The notes below the pieces were generated by a model that was not told where the DNA came from, searched no databases, and saw only the letters and a program-made list of their open reading frames with translations. DNA of 64,000 nucleotides from Parvularculaceae bacterium (GTDB taxonomy: Bacteria > Pseudomonadota > Alphaproteobacteria > Caulobacterales > Parvularculaceae): positions 1-64,000 of the forward strand of contig JAGRDS010000017.1 in the NCBI GenBank assembly GCA_020446945.1, written 5' to 3'. Positions 44,753-54,743 of this stretch are shown here, one piece after another (positions within the stretch are counted from its first letter, which is position 1; each line of letters opens with the position of its first letter). A program made the position numbers and the translations under genes.

Positions 44753-44771
44753 CGCCCGGCGGATGGCCCTG

Positions 44772-45947
44772 TCAACGCCGCAACTGCGCCATCGCCTTGT
44801 CTATCCCTGACAAGGTGAGCGGATACATGCGATCCGACATCAACTCGCGCATGATTTGAATTGAACCTGAATAGCCCCATTGCCTTTCGGGAATGGGATT
44901 TAGCCAGACGGCGCTCTCATAGATGCGCGTCAACCGGTCCATCCAAATCGCGCCGGCTTCCTCGTTGTAATATTCAACCGAACCGCCGGGCACAGTAATT
45001 TCGTAAGGGCTCATCGACGCATCACCGACGAAAATCACTTTGTAGTCGTGTGCGAATTTGTGCAGCACGTTCCATGTCGGCGTCTTGTCGGTCCAGCGCC
45101 TTTTGTTGTCTTTCCAGACAAAATCGTAAAGGCAATTATGAAAATAAAAATATTCCATATGTTTGAACTCGCTGCGCGCAGCTGAAAAAAGCTCCTCGCA
45201 CAGACGGATATACGGATCCATCGAACCGCCGGCGTCGAAAAATAAAAGCACCTTGATTGTATTGCGCCGTTCGGGACGCATTTTGATATCCAGATAGCCG
45301 GCGCGCGCAGTGGCGTCGATCGTACCGTCGAGGTCGAATTCGTCAGGCGCGCCCTTGCGCGCAAAACGCCGCAAGCGCCTCAACGCCACTTTGATGTTTC
45401 GCGTTCCAAGCTCGATCTGGTCATCGAGATTCCTGTATTCGCGCTTTTCCCAGACCTTTACGGCGCGCCCTTGCCGCTGGCCTTCCTTGCCGATGCGCAC
45501 CCCTTCCGGATTATAGCCGCCGGAACCAAAGGGCGAGGCGCCGCCGGTTCCAATCCATTTGTCGCCGCCTTGATGTCGCTTTTTTTGTTCTTCGAGGCGT
45601 TTTTTCAACGTCTCCATCAGCTTGTCCCAACCGCCGAGGGATTCGATCTGCCTTTTCTCTTCTTCGGTCAGGTATTTCTGCGTCAGAAGTTTCAGCCAGT
45701 CCTCCGGGATCTCCGCCTCGATCCCTTCCTTGAGCGTTTCCACGCCTTTGAAGACATGGCCGAAAACGCGGTCGAATTTGTCGAGATTGCGTTCGTCCTT
45801 TACGAGCGCCGAACGGGAGAGGAAGTAAAAATCCTCCACCTTTCGGTTGGCTAGATCAGCCTCAAGCGCTTCCATCAGCGTCAGGTATTCGCGCAGCGAT
45901 ACGGGAATTCCCGCCGATTTCAGCTCATGGAAAAACTTTGTGAACAT
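44772..45947 (-). CDS. CoxE-type VWA domain protein
   Basis: 391 aa from the ATG at 45947 (MFTKFFHELKSAGIPVSLRE, the family N-terminus); an ATG 21 bases earlier is possible. The C-terminal half is a von Willebrand A domain with MIDAS residues D-x-G-x-S in LLFFDAGGSMDPYI, and FVGDASMSPYEI further on. CoxE proteins work with MoxR AAA+ ATPases to insert metal or assemble complexes. No MoxR gene is adjacent here. It lies 0.9 kb from the cbb3 oxidase assembly genes. Confidence 0.85.
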   Translation of the reverse strand: MFTKFFHELKSAGIPVSLREYLTLMEALEADLANRKVEDFYFLSRSALVKDERNLDKFDRVFGHVFKGVETLKEGIEAEIPEDWLKLLTQKYLTEEEKRQIESLGGWDKLMETLKKRLEEQKKRHQGGDKWIGTGGASPFGSGGYNPEGVRIGKEGQRQGRAVKVWEKREYRNLDDQIELGTRNIKVALRRLRRFARKGAPDEFDLDGTIDATARAGYLDIKMRPERRNTIKVLLFFDAGGSMDPYIRLCEELFSAARSEFKHMEYFYFHNCLYDFVWKDNKRRWTDKTPTWNVLHKFAHDYKVIFVGDASMSPYEITVPGGSVEYYNEEAGAIWMDRLTRIYESAVWLNPIPERQWGYSGSIQIMRELMSDRMYPLTLSGIDKAMAQLRR

Positions 45948-46055
45948 GGGGCCTACATTAGCGCCCATCCGCCGATTAGGCGAGCGCGAGGGACAGGCGC
46001 GCTAAATGCATGTTCCGGTCTTTGTCCCGGCGTGAATCCATATTAGGCTCCGGGC

Positions 46056-46811
46056 ATGGCTTTGACCGGAACGACCGCGAGCTTATCAATGGATGCGCCA
46101 TGGCGATGGCTCGGAGCGGGCTGGCGCGATCTATGGGCCTCGCCGGGTCGCTCGCTTGGATACGGGCTCGTCATAGTCGGCGGCGGGCTTGTAATCGTCT
46201 ATGCGTTATGGGCGGCGCAGATGGCGTCGCTGGTTCCCGTCGCTCTCGGCATATTCGCTCTGGTGGGGCCTTTGTTGGCTCTCGGCCTGTATGAGGCGAG
46301 CCGGCGGATCGCAGCGGGCGAGACGCCGGCGCTTTTTCCTGTCCGATTTGCGGGCCGGCGTTCGCGCGGACAGATCGCCTATATAGGCTTTTTTCTGCTG
46401 TTCGCCGCGCTCGTCTGGGTGCTTCTTGCGATGGGGCTTTACGCCCTGACGACAGCCGGCACATTCGTACCCCTCGATCAGTTCATAACCTTTTCCCTGA
46501 CGACGACGCGCGGGATCGCGATGCTCGTTATCGGCACGATACTCGGCGGGGCGGTCGCTTTCGCGATCTATCTTCTGACAGTAATTTCAATACCCATGCT
46601 GATGAACGAGGATGTCGACGCCTTCACGGCGATCGGAACAGGCGTCGCCGCGTTCAAGCGTTCGCCCGGGCCGATGCTGCTCTGGGCGTGGCTCATCGGC
46701 ATATTGATCGTCGGCGGCGTCGCCACTTTGTTTTTCGGGCTGGCGATCGTTTTCCCGCTGCTCGGACACGCAACGTGGCACGCCTATCGCGACATTCGCG
46801 CTGTCGCTTGA
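46056..46811 (+). CDS. DUF2189 membrane protein
   Basis: 251 aa with about six TM helices. APWRWLGAGWRDLWASPGRS at the N-terminus, PMLMNEDVDAFTAIGTGVAA and the C-terminal GLAIVFPLLGHATWHAYRDI are the DUF2189 pattern. Genes of this family often lie near cytochrome oxidase genes in alphaproteobacteria, but no function is established. Its stop is directly next to the convergent ccoS stop, with no gap. Confidence 0.82.
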   Translation: MALTGTTASLSMDAPWRWLGAGWRDLWASPGRSLGYGLVIVGGGLVIVYALWAAQMASLVPVALGIFALVGPLLALGLYEASRRIAAGETPALFPVRFAGRRSRGQIAYIGFFLLFAALVWVLLAMGLYALTTAGTFVPLDQFITFSLTTTRGIAMLVIGTILGGAVAFAIYLLTVISIPMLMNEDVDAFTAIGTGVAAFKRSPGPMLLWAWLIGILIVGGVATLFFGLAIVFPLLGHATWHAYRDIRAVA

Positions 46812-46970
46812 TCAGCGATCCGTTTCCTCAAGATCATCGTCCAGCAAGATGCGTTCGGCCGCACCGTCCGGGTCTTCAAACTGACCTGATCTCAGCGCCC
46901 AGAAAAACGCCGCGAGGCCGAGCGCGCCGAGGCCAAGGGCGATGGGAATAAGAAAAAACAGCGCCGTCAC
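46812..46970 (-). CDS. ccoS: cbb3 oxidase maturation protein CcoS
   Basis: 52 aa from a GTG at 46970 that overlaps the ccoI stop by 4 bases (GTGA). One TM helix (TALFFLIPIALGLGALGLAA, then FFWALRSGQFED), then DPDGAAERILLDDD, is the CcoS/FixS signature. It is needed for haem insertion into CcoN in species where it has been studied. It is last in the ccoGHIS chain. Confidence 0.9.
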   Translation of the reverse strand: MTALFFLIPIALGLGALGLAAFFWALRSGQFEDPDGAAERILLDDDLEETDR

Positions 46971-49195
46971 GATCGGGCGCGCCCGAAGCCGGTGCGAAGC
47001 GCGTTGAGCGTAACGACCATCGAAGAACCGGACATTGCGATTGCGGCGATCAGGGGCGTTACAAATCCTAATGCCGCAAGCGGCACTGCGCATGCGTTAT
47101 ATAGGGCGGCGAAAAGGAAATTCTGGAGAACGCGCCGGCGCGACGCGCGAGACGCCGCGACGGCGTCAGCAATCGGCGCAAGGCCATCACCCTGATAAAC
47201 GAAATCGGCCGCCGCCTGACTGGCGTCCGCCGCCGTTCCGGGCGAGAGGGAGGCGTACGCGCCGGCGAGCGAAGGCGCATCGTTAAGCCCGTCGCCGACC
47301 ATCGCCACTTTGCGTCCGGCGCTTTGCAACTCTTCCACATAAGCGATTTTGTCGGCGGGCGTCATCTCAGCGCGCCAGATATCGACGCCGAGATTTCCGG
47401 CGACCCGCTCAGCCGCCGCTGCTCGATCGCCGGACAACATTTCAATTTCAAGACCGAGTGACTTTAGCCGGGCAATCGCTTCGGTCGCGTCCTCACGCGG
47501 CGCATCTTCGAACAGGAAGCGTACCGGCGCCTCTTCGCCGCGTTTGAACCAGCATTCCTGCGCGGCGTCATCCGGACTTTGAGCGCCGACAAAAGCCGCG
47601 CGGCCAAGTTTTACGATTTCGCCATCGATCGTCGCCGACACGCCGTCGCCGGGTGTTTCAACAGCATCGGCGGCGGGCTTTCCCGCGCCTGCGGCTGCGA
47701 CAATCGCCCGCGATAGGGGGTGGCGGCTTATCCGCGCCAGCGCCGCAGCCGCGTCGAACACCTCAGCTTGTATCTCGTCGCGGTTTGCAAGGCGCGGCTT
47801 TCCGAATGTGAGCGTTCCGGTTTTGTCGAATATGATCGTGTCGACTTCGGCGAGACGCTCCAGCGCATCGCCTGATTTTACAAGTACGCCTTTTTTGAAA
47901 AGCCTGCCGGTCGCAACAACCTGGACCGCCGGCGCGGCAAGGCCGAGCGCGCACGGGCAAGTGATGATCAGCAAAGCGACCGCGTTGAGAACCGAAACGC
48001 GAACGCCGGCGTCCATCAGGAAAAACCAGCCGGCGAATGTCAGCGCGGCGAGCGTGTGAACAACCGGCACATAAAGAGCCGCGGCCTTGTCCGCGAGGCG
48101 AATATAGCGGCTTTTCGATTGCTCGCCGGCCTCTATCAATCGGGTAAGATCGGCGAGAAGCGAATCGTCGGCGGTTTTAGTCGCCCGCAGCGAAAGACGC
48201 TGCGTCAGGTTGAGAACGCCTGCGTGCAAAAGCGCGCCTTCTCCGCATCTGACGGGAGCGCTTTCGCCTGTAACGAGCGACATATCCACGCTAGAGGCGC
48301 CGTCTTCGATGACGCCGTCGACCGGCGCGCGATCGCCCGGCGCAAGAAGCAACAGATCACCCGGCGAAATATCGCGCGCGGAAACCAGCGTCATGGTTCC
48401 GTCGGCGCCTATTCGGCTGGCGGTAACAGCCTGAAGCGCCAGAAGGTCGCGCGCCGCGGCGCGCGCGCGCAACCGCAGGCGATGATCAAGATACCGTCCG
48501 ATCAGCAGGAAGAAGAGCAGCATCACCGCCGCATCGAAATAGGTGTGTTCTCCATGCGCGAGGAATTCGTAGATGCTGACGCCGAGCGCGAGGATGACGC
48601 CGAGCGAAATCGGCACGTCCATATTCGCCTGGCCGGCTTTCAGCGCGCGAAAGGCCGAGCCGAAAAAAGTCTGGCCGGCGTAGAGCGCAGCCGGTACGGC
48701 GATAAGCGCCGACACCCAATGCATGACGCCGCGCGTCGCCGGCCCCATTTCGTCGGCGCCCGCCCAAACGGATATGGAAAGCAACATGACATTGGCGGTC
48801 GCAAAACCCGCAACCGCAAGCGCGCGCAGCAGGCGTCGGCCCTCATTGTCCGCTTCCTTCTCCGCCGCTTCAGGGTCGAAAGGCGCCGATCGATAACCGA
48901 GTCGGTCAATCCGTTCCGAGATCAAACGCGGCTCGAACGCGCCGTCAGTCCATACGAGAGATAGCCGGCCGGTCGAAAGATTAAGCCGCGCCGATTGCAT
49001 TCCCGGCAGGGCGTTCATCGCGCCTTCAATCTTCCGAATACACCCGGCGCATTTGGCGCCGAAAACGGCGAGGTCAAGCCGCGCGAGTTTGTCGACGCGC
49101 CGAACGAAGGGCGTCGGATCGATCACAGCGCCGTCCGCCGGCGGCTCCAGGCCGCTTGGACATCCGATATCCGCAGTAATCGCAGTCGTCGTCAT
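46967..49195 (-). CDS. ccoI: copper-exporting P1B ATPase CcoI (FixI)
   Basis: 742 aa. An N-terminal metal-binding domain (FGAKCAGCIRKIE), eight TM helices with the copper-site CPC (TCPCALGLAAPAV), the phosphorylation motif DKTGTLTFGKPR, and the hinge MVGDGLNDAPSLA are present. It moves copper into the periplasm for assembly of the cbb3 CuB centre rather than for detoxification, as its place in ccoGHIS shows. It overlaps ccoH and ccoS by 4 bases each. Confidence 0.95.
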   Translation of the reverse strand: MTTTAITADIGCPSGLEPPADGAVIDPTPFVRRVDKLARLDLAVFGAKCAGCIRKIEGAMNALPGMQSARLNLSTGRLSLVWTDGAFEPRLISERIDRLGYRSAPFDPEAAEKEADNEGRRLLRALAVAGFATANVMLLSISVWAGADEMGPATRGVMHWVSALIAVPAALYAGQTFFGSAFRALKAGQANMDVPISLGVILALGVSIYEFLAHGEHTYFDAAVMLLFFLLIGRYLDHRLRLRARAAARDLLALQAVTASRIGADGTMTLVSARDISPGDLLLLAPGDRAPVDGVIEDGASSVDMSLVTGESAPVRCGEGALLHAGVLNLTQRLSLRATKTADDSLLADLTRLIEAGEQSKSRYIRLADKAAALYVPVVHTLAALTFAGWFFLMDAGVRVSVLNAVALLIITCPCALGLAAPAVQVVATGRLFKKGVLVKSGDALERLAEVDTIIFDKTGTLTFGKPRLANRDEIQAEVFDAAAALARISRHPLSRAIVAAAGAGKPAADAVETPGDGVSATIDGEIVKLGRAAFVGAQSPDDAAQECWFKRGEEAPVRFLFEDAPREDATEAIARLKSLGLEIEMLSGDRAAAAERVAGNLGVDIWRAEMTPADKIAYVEELQSAGRKVAMVGDGLNDAPSLAGAYASLSPGTAADASQAAADFVYQGDGLAPIADAVAASRASRRRVLQNFLFAALYNACAVPLAALGFVTPLIAAIAMSGSSMVVTLNALRTGFGRARS

Positions 49196-49680
49196 TCGAT
49201 CGTCAGGCGCTTTTCAAGTTCGAACCTGTCGCCGCGTTCATTTTCCGCACTTGCCTGTACGCGCCATGCGCCCGCGGCCGCAGGTGCATAAGCCCTATAT
49301 AGGCCCGCGCCGACCTCTTCAAAAGTAAGGGCGGCGTCGAATTCATCGCTCGCCGGGCGCGTCAGAACTCCGCTGAGCGTCAAGCCGCTCAATGGCCGCC
49401 CGGCGGCCGTGGTAAAGGCGAGATCGATTGCGGCCTCGCCGCTTTCGATACGTCCGGCGGTGATCTCCGCACGCCAGCCCAGCGCATTTTGCGCTTCGCG
49501 TTCCTCAATGCGGGTGTTGAAATGAAGCCCTTGAAGATAGGATTTTTTCTCCTGTTCGCCCGGAAAGCTCTTTACCGCCAAAGTAATAAATATCGCGTTT
49601 GCCGTCAGGACGACGGCGAAAAAACCGATAAAGATCGCCAGAACATGCTTGCCGGTCAGGGTGAATGACGCTGATTTCAT
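49192..49680 (-). CDS. ccoH: cbb3 oxidase assembly protein CcoH (FixH)
   Basis: 162 aa. One N-terminal TM helix (HVLAIFIGFFAVVLTANAIF, with the FixH pattern FVVLTAN) precedes a periplasmic beta-sandwich ending VQASAENERGDRFELEKRLT. The FixH domain is required for stable CcoN-CcoO-CcoP assembly. It overlaps ccoG and ccoI by 4 bases, an arrangement that implies coupled translation. Confidence 0.92.
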   Translation of the reverse strand: MKSASFTLTGKHVLAIFIGFFAVVLTANAIFITLAVKSFPGEQEKKSYLQGLHFNTRIEEREAQNALGWRAEITAGRIESGEAAIDLAFTTAAGRPLSGLTLSGVLTRPASDEFDAALTFEEVGAGLYRAYAPAAAGAWRVQASAENERGDRFELEKRLTIE

Positions 49681-51167
49681 CGCCGTTCCTTCATGAAAGC
49701 GGTTTTATTGACGACGCTTTCGCCGCCGCCGACTTCTTCGACGATGATGCGGATATCGCCGCTGGCGCGTGAAAGCTCGCCCGGCGCAAGGGTTGCAAAT
49801 ATTCGAACCGAGCGCACCGCGTCGCCATCAGCCGTTACGGTCAGTGTGTTATCATGCGTTTCCGCGCCGACCGTTGTCAGATGGTAGGCGGAACTTCCCT
49901 CCAGTCGGATGACGAAATCACGCGCCGAGTTCGCCTTGTTGACTATTTTGACGGTATAGGCGTTACGGATCGAGCCGTCCGAAAGCGTTACAAAAGGCGG
50001 CGTTCTGTCTCGAATGACGCTAACGTCCATTGTCGCGCGCGAGGCGAGCCCCGACAGGATAAGCAGACCAACCGCGGCGATCAGCGCCGAGTACAATATT
50101 GTGCGCGTGCGGATCAGGCGAAATTTCTCTTTCTCGCCCGCCTGACGTCGGCGCAGATTCATATCCGTGTCATATCCGATCAGGCCGAGCGGTCGGCCGA
50201 CCTTTTTCATCGTGTCATCGCAGGCGTCGATACAAAGCGCGCAATTGATGCACTCAAGCTGCGCGCCGTCGCGTATGTCGATTCCCATGGGACATGCCGC
50301 GACGCAGGCGAAGCAGTCGACGCAATCTCCTCGGCCGTCCCAGCTCTGACCTTTTTTGTGCGATCCTCGCGGCTCCCCGCGATCGAATTTGTAAGTGACC
50401 TGGAGCGTTTCGGAATCGGTCAGCGCCGCCTGAATGCGCGGCCATGGGCACATGTAAGTGCAAACCTGCTCGCGCATCGAGCCGGCGAGGATATAGGTTG
50501 TCAGCGTCAGAATGCCGATGAACAGGTAAGCGGACCCCGGCGCCTCGCCGCGGAAAATCTGCGGGAAAACACTTGGCGCGTCATGAAAGTAGAAGACCCA
50601 TGCGCCGCCGGTCGCAGCTGCGATCACGAGCCAGAGCGCGTGTTTGATCGTCTTTTTTGCGATCTTCGCCGAGGTCCACGGCGCTTTCGCCAGCTTTATG
50701 CGCTTGTTCCGGTCGCCTTCGACGAGGCGCTCAACGGCGATGTAAAGGTCGGTCCAGACCGTTTGCGGGCAGGCGTATCCGCACCACACGCGCCCGAACA
50801 GGGCCGTCGCAAGAAAAAGGGCGAGGGCGGCGAGGATCAATAGACCGGTGAGATAATAAAGCTCGTCCGGCCATATCTCGATAAAAAAGAAATAAAAGCG
50901 CCGTCCGGGAAAATCGACGAGAACGGCCTGATCCGGCTCGCCGACGCCGCGCGGCCATCGGATCCACGGCAGCAGGTAGTAGACGCCGAGCGTCAAAGAC
51001 AGCAGCGCCCATTTGAGCGCGCGGAATTTTCCATGAACGAGTTTGGGGTAAATCGGCTCGCGCGCCTTGTACAAAGTGCGCGATGCGGCGCTGTTCACCG
51101 CCGCGACGTCGACCTTTTCCACGACGCCCGCGCTCACCCGCCCGGCGGATACATCCTTATTCAACAC
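49677..51167 (-). CDS. ccoG: cbb3 accessory iron-sulfur protein CcoG (FixG/RdxA)
   Basis: 496 aa. Several TM helices frame the polyferredoxin part with two 4Fe-4S motifs, CVDCFACVAACPMGIDIR and CINCALCIDACDDTMKKVG; a C-terminal FixG immunoglobulin-like domain follows (about 360-496). CcoG homologues reduce Cu(II) to Cu(I) for delivery to the oxidase. It starts 29 bases after ccoP, so the whole cluster may be one long transcript, but a promoter within ccoP is possible. Confidence 0.94.
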   Translation of the reverse strand: MLNKDVSAGRVSAGVVEKVDVAAVNSAASRTLYKAREPIYPKLVHGKFRALKWALLSLTLGVYYLLPWIRWPRGVGEPDQAVLVDFPGRRFYFFFIEIWPDELYYLTGLLILAALALFLATALFGRVWCGYACPQTVWTDLYIAVERLVEGDRNKRIKLAKAPWTSAKIAKKTIKHALWLVIAAATGGAWVFYFHDAPSVFPQIFRGEAPGSAYLFIGILTLTTYILAGSMREQVCTYMCPWPRIQAALTDSETLQVTYKFDRGEPRGSHKKGQSWDGRGDCVDCFACVAACPMGIDIRDGAQLECINCALCIDACDDTMKKVGRPLGLIGYDTDMNLRRRQAGEKEKFRLIRTRTILYSALIAAVGLLILSGLASRATMDVSVIRDRTPPFVTLSDGSIRNAYTVKIVNKANSARDFVIRLEGSSAYHLTTVGAETHDNTLTVTADGDAVRSVRIFATLAPGELSRASGDIRIIVEEVGGGESVVNKTAFMKERR

Positions 51168-51196
51168 CTAAACGCCTTTCGACGGAGGAGGCGAAG

Positions 51197-52072
51197 TTAT
51201 TCGCCGCCGCCGAGAGAGTGAACATAGACGGCGAGCGCCGTCATCTGTTCTTCAGACAAACGTCCGGTCCACGCCGGCATGACGCCGCTGCGGCCGAAAT
51301 ACAGGGATTTTTGAATGTCCTGACGCTCACCGCCATAAAGCCAGATACCGTCGGTAAGATTGGGCGCCCCGAGCGCCTTCATTCCCTTGCCGTCCGGTCC
51401 GTGACACGACACGCATTGGACGGCGAACACTTCCGCACCCCTGGCGGCGGCGGCGGCGTCCGCATCGCGCCCCGAAATTGTCATGACATGTTCAACAACG
51501 TCTGAAATCTGGTCGCCCGAAAGCGCGCCGGTTTCGCCATACCCCATCATCTGGTTAATCCGAGCCTCGGGATGGTCGGAGCGAATGCCGTAATGGATCG
51601 TCGTCTGGATATCGGAAAGCGTGCCGCCCCACAGCCAGTCATCGTCGGCGAGATTGGGATAACCGACATTGCCTTGCCCGCCGGCGCCATGACAGGTGGC
51701 GCAATTGTCGCCGAAGATCGACTTGCCCGCAGTCAGGGCGAAAAGCTGCAAGTCCGGATCGCTTTCGATTTCTGAAACGGAACCGACCGTCAAAAGGCGC
51801 TTCATCTGATCGGCGCGCATCGATTCAAGGTCGGCCACGGCCCGCTCGACATTCGCCCGTTCGGAATGATTGCGCGTACCCTTGAGGTGGCCGGAAATAC
51901 CAGGCCAGGACGGCATGAATATCCAATAGGCGAACGACCAGACGATCGAGATGTAAAAAACGGTTAGCCACCAGCGCGGCAGCGGGTTATTCAGCTCCTT
52001 GATGCCGTCCCAGCTGTGACCGGTCGTTTCAATGCCGGTCGGGGCGTCGATTTCCTTGCCGGCCATGTTCAT
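51197..52072 (-). CDS. ccoP: cbb3 oxidase dihaem cytochrome c subunit CcoP
   Basis: 291 aa from the ATG at 52072, which overlaps the ccoQ stop (ATGA); an ATG two codons later is possible. The N-terminal TM anchor (PRWWLTVFYISIVWSFAYWI) and two haem-binding CxxCH sites (CATCH at 124-128, CVSCH at 220-224) are present, each with a downstream Met ligand region. It passes electrons from the bc1 complex or cytochrome c to CcoO. Confidence 0.95.
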   Translation of the reverse strand: MNMAGKEIDAPTGIETTGHSWDGIKELNNPLPRWWLTVFYISIVWSFAYWIFMPSWPGISGHLKGTRNHSERANVERAVADLESMRADQMKRLLTVGSVSEIESDPDLQLFALTAGKSIFGDNCATCHGAGGQGNVGYPNLADDDWLWGGTLSDIQTTIHYGIRSDHPEARINQMMGYGETGALSGDQISDVVEHVMTISGRDADAAAAARGAEVFAVQCVSCHGPDGKGMKALGAPNLTDGIWLYGGERQDIQKSLYFGRSGVMPAWTGRLSEEQMTALAVYVHSLGGGE

Positions 52073-52221
52073 TCATCCCCTTCATCGAGCGGAATACGCT
52101 TTGCGTGATCGAACTTCTGCTTGTTTTTCGGCGAAAGCGCGTAAACGAGTACGAGGCCGAAAGCGATTACGAATAGAACAAGGCCCCAGGTTTGGGCGAT
52201 TGATGAAAGCGTTTCGTACAT
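52069..52221 (-). CDS. ccoQ: cbb3 oxidase small subunit CcoQ
   Basis: 50 aa, one TM helix (TWGLVLFVIAFGLVLVYALS) followed by a basic/acidic tail (PKNKQKFDHAKRIPLDEGDE), the CcoQ/FixQ form. It was found by reading between ccoO and ccoP on the minus strand. The start is 7 bases after ccoO and the stop overlaps the ccoP start. It stabilises the oxidase complex. Confidence 0.93.
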   Translation of the reverse strand: MYETLSSIAQTWGLVLFVIAFGLVLVYALSPKNKQKFDHAKRIPLDEGDE

Positions 52222-52227
52222 AACCGG

Positions 52228-52956
52228 CTACCTGTAGTTTTCTTCAGGTTCGTAGACGGAGAAATCGACCATCGTTCCCAGCACCTGAAGGTAGGAAATC
52301 AGCGCATCCATCTCTGTTATGGCGCCCGGGTTTCCGTCAAAATCGCGAACATGCGCCTTTGGATAGCGCGCTACGAAATTGTCGAAATCGGCGGCGAACG
52401 GGTCATGCTGCGTTTTCAGATCCGCCGCCGCATTCTCGATCATCTCGTCGGTATAGGGGACGCCGACCGCGCGATTCGCTTTCAGCCACTCGGGCGCGTC
52501 GTCAGGATCGATGATGCTGCTCGCCAGGAATTTATACGGCGGCATTACGGATTCGGGCACCAGCGCACGCGGATCGATCATGTGCTCGACATGCCAGGCG
52601 TCGGAATATTTGCCGCCGACGCGCGCCAGATCGGGGCCTGTGCGCTTCGAGCCCCATTGGAACGGGTGGTCGTACATGCTTTCAGCCGCGAGCGAATAAT
52701 GCCCGTAGCGTTCGACCTCGTCGCGCAACGGCCGGATCATCTGACTGTGGCAGGTATAGCAGCCCTCGCGGACATAAACGTTTCGGCCAGCGAGTTCGAG
52801 CGGCGAATAGGGCCTTACGCCCTGGACGCGCTCAATCGTCGATTCCAGGTAAAACAAGGGCGCAATTTCGATAATGCCGCCAATGGAGACGACGACGAGG
52901 ATCGCGACGGTGAGCAGAAGGCCGCGCTTTTCAAGAATATCGTGACGGTCAAGCAT
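52228..52956 (-). CDS. ccoO: cbb3 oxidase monohaem subunit CcoO
   Basis: 242 aa. One N-terminal TM helix is followed by [19 protein letters not shown] and the haem site [11 protein letters not shown] (C66-H70). The C-terminal [18 protein letters not shown] is also typical. It passes electrons from CcoP to the CcoN haem b. It starts 12 bases after ccoN in the ccoNOQP order. Confidence 0.96.
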   Translation of the reverse strand: MLDRHDILEKRGLLLTVAILVVVSIGGIIEIAPLFYLESTIERVQGVRPYSPLELAGRNVYVREGCYTCHSQMIRPLRDEVERYGHYSLAAESMYDHPFQWGSKRTGPDLARVGGKYSDAWHVEHMIDPRALVPESVMPPYKFLASSIIDPDDAPEWLKANRAVGVPYTDEMIENAAADLKTQHDPFAADFDNFVARYPKAHVRDFDGNPGAITEMDALISYLQVLGTMVDFSVYEPEENYR

Positions 52957-52967
52957 CGCGCAGTTCC

Positions 52968-54620
52968 TTATTCAGCCGGTGCGAGTGCGGGGGATGCGGC
53001 GAACTCACGCGCACGAACGTCGCCCTTCGCCGTTCGCCAGAGATTATAGGCCATGATGAGCGCGCCGATGAGGAACAGCAGCCCGCCGGTCATGCGGATG
53101 ACGTAATAGGGATGCATCGCGTCCACGGTTTCAACGAATGAATATTCGAGGAACCCGAGCGAATTGTAGGCGCGCCACATCAACCCCTGCATGATGCCGG
53201 AGACCCACATGGAGGTGATGTAAAGCAGGATGCCGATTGTCGACACCCAGAAGTGCCATTCGACAAGCGCGTTCGAATAAAGCTGTTTGCGCTTCCAGAG
53301 CCAGGGAACGAGGCAGTAAAGGGCGCCGAAAGACACATAGCCGACCCAGCCCAACGCGCCTGAATGAACGTGCCCGATCGTCCAGTCGGTATAGTGCGAC
53401 AGCGAGTTGACGGCGCGCACCGACATGAGCGGACCTTCAAACGTCGACATGCCGTAAAATGCGACCGAGACGATCAGCATCCGGATGACGGGATCGGTGC
53501 GGAGCTTGTCCCAGGCGCCGGAAAGCGTCATCAGGCCGTTTATCATCCCGCCCCATGACGGCATCCAGAGCATTACGGAAAAGGTCATGCCGAGGGTCTG
53601 GGCCCATTCGGGAAGCGCCGTGTAATGCAGATGGTGCGGCCCGGCCCAGATATAGATGAAAATAAGCGACCAGAAGTGGATGATCGAAAGCCGATAGGAA
53701 TAGACCGGGCGTTCGGCGCGCTTCGGAATAAAATAGTACATGATGGCGAGGAAGCCGGCGGTAAGGAAGAAGCCGACGGCGTTGTGCCCGTACCACCATT
53801 GGGTCAGCGCATCCTGAACGCCGGGAAAAAGCGAATAACTTTTCGTCGACAGGAGCGAGACAGGAATCGCCAGGTTGTTGACGATGTGCAGCATTGCGAT
53901 TGTGACGATGAAAGCGAGATAGAACCAGTTCGCGACGTAAATGTGCGGCTCTTTGCGCTTGAGCAGCGTGCCGAGAAATACGACGAGATAGAGAACCCAG
54001 ATTATCGTCAGCCAGATATCGGCGTACCATTCCGGCTCCGCGTATTCGCGCGACTGGGTGACCCCCATCAAATAACCGGTTGCTGCGATGACGATGAAAA
54101 GGTTGTAGCCCCAAAATACGACCCAGGGCGTAAGGCCGCCGAACAGGCGCGCCCGGCATGTGCGCTGCACGACATAAAATGAAGTCGACATCAAAACGTT
54201 GCCGCCGAATGCGAAAATCACGGCGGACGTATGCAATGGGCGAAGTCGGCCGAAATTCGTCCAGCCGAGATCCTCAAAATAAAGCAGGTTCGGAAAGGCG
54301 AGCTGTGCGGCGATGATCACGCCGACGAGGAATCCCGCAACGCCCCAGAATACCGAAGCGAAAACCCCCGCTTTGACGACACCCATCTCGTAAACATCCT
54401 GCGTCAACCTGTTTCCGGACGAGGCGTGATGTACGAGCGCAAACGCGCCGGCGATGAACGCCAGCAGGAACATCATCGCATGCGCGGACATCATCGCGTC
54501 CGGCGTGCGCGCGGCGATAAAAAGCGCGAGAAGGGCGCCGACCGCCAGAAAGGCGGCGATAAAAGGAACTTCCGATCCGCCGTCTTGCGCCGGCGCCGGA
54601 ACGTTTGAGGTCGCTGTCAT
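52968..54620 (-). CDS. ccoN: cbb3 cytochrome oxidase catalytic subunit CcoN
   Basis: 550 aa haem-copper oxidase subunit I, C-family, with about 14 TM helices. [19 protein letters not shown] and [19 protein letters not shown] contain the CuB and haem ligand histidines, and [19 protein letters not shown] lies near the haem b site. It reduces oxygen to water at high affinity. The ATG at 54620 follows AGGGA. A perfect FNR box lies 55-68 bases upstream, with TCTAAT at 54650-54655 as a possible -10. This fits class II FNR activation under low oxygen. Confidence 0.97.
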   Translation of the reverse strand: MTATSNVPAPAQDGGSEVPFIAAFLAVGALLALFIAARTPDAMMSAHAMMFLLAFIAGAFALVHHASSGNRLTQDVYEMGVVKAGVFASVFWGVAGFLVGVIIAAQLAFPNLLYFEDLGWTNFGRLRPLHTSAVIFAFGGNVLMSTSFYVVQRTCRARLFGGLTPWVVFWGYNLFIVIAATGYLMGVTQSREYAEPEWYADIWLTIIWVLYLVVFLGTLLKRKEPHIYVANWFYLAFIVTIAMLHIVNNLAIPVSLLSTKSYSLFPGVQDALTQWWYGHNAVGFFLTAGFLAIMYYFIPKRAERPVYSYRLSIIHFWSLIFIYIWAGPHHLHYTALPEWAQTLGMTFSVMLWMPSWGGMINGLMTLSGAWDKLRTDPVIRMLIVSVAFYGMSTFEGPLMSVRAVNSLSHYTDWTIGHVHSGALGWVGYVSFGALYCLVPWLWKRKQLYSNALVEWHFWVSTIGILLYITSMWVSGIMQGLMWRAYNSLGFLEYSFVETVDAMHPYYVIRMTGGLLFLIGALIMAYNLWRTAKGDVRAREFAASPALAPAE

Positions 54621-54674
54621 GGGGCGTTCCCTGATGATGTCTGCGCGGAATTAGAATGAATCGTGGGGCGTTGG

Positions 54675-54688
54675 TTGATTTAAATCAA
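54675..54688. promoter_or_regulatory. perfect FNR/FixK box TTGATTTAAATCAA
   Basis: TTGAT-N4-ATCAA with a perfect palindromic centre. It lies between divergent ccoN (ATG 54620) and the small exported protein (ATG 54744). A TCTAAT -10 for ccoN at 54650-54655 would put the transcript start near 54640, with the box centred near -41, a class II position. The fnr gene sits 0.3 kb away. Both flanking genes may respond to oxygen. Confidence 0.85.
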
Positions 54689-54743
54689 CATTTCTTTCTC
54701 GCGGCGTGGCAATCGCGAATTGTCGCATGTCAACTCGGCGAAT

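Noticed and set aside
48056..48964. 302-aa plus-strand frame opposite ccoI
   Set aside because: It is the antisense shadow of a P-type ATPase; composition is R/Q-rich without a domain.
49854..50843. 329-aa plus-strand frame opposite ccoG
   Set aside because: It is the antisense shadow of a gene with two ferredoxin motifs.
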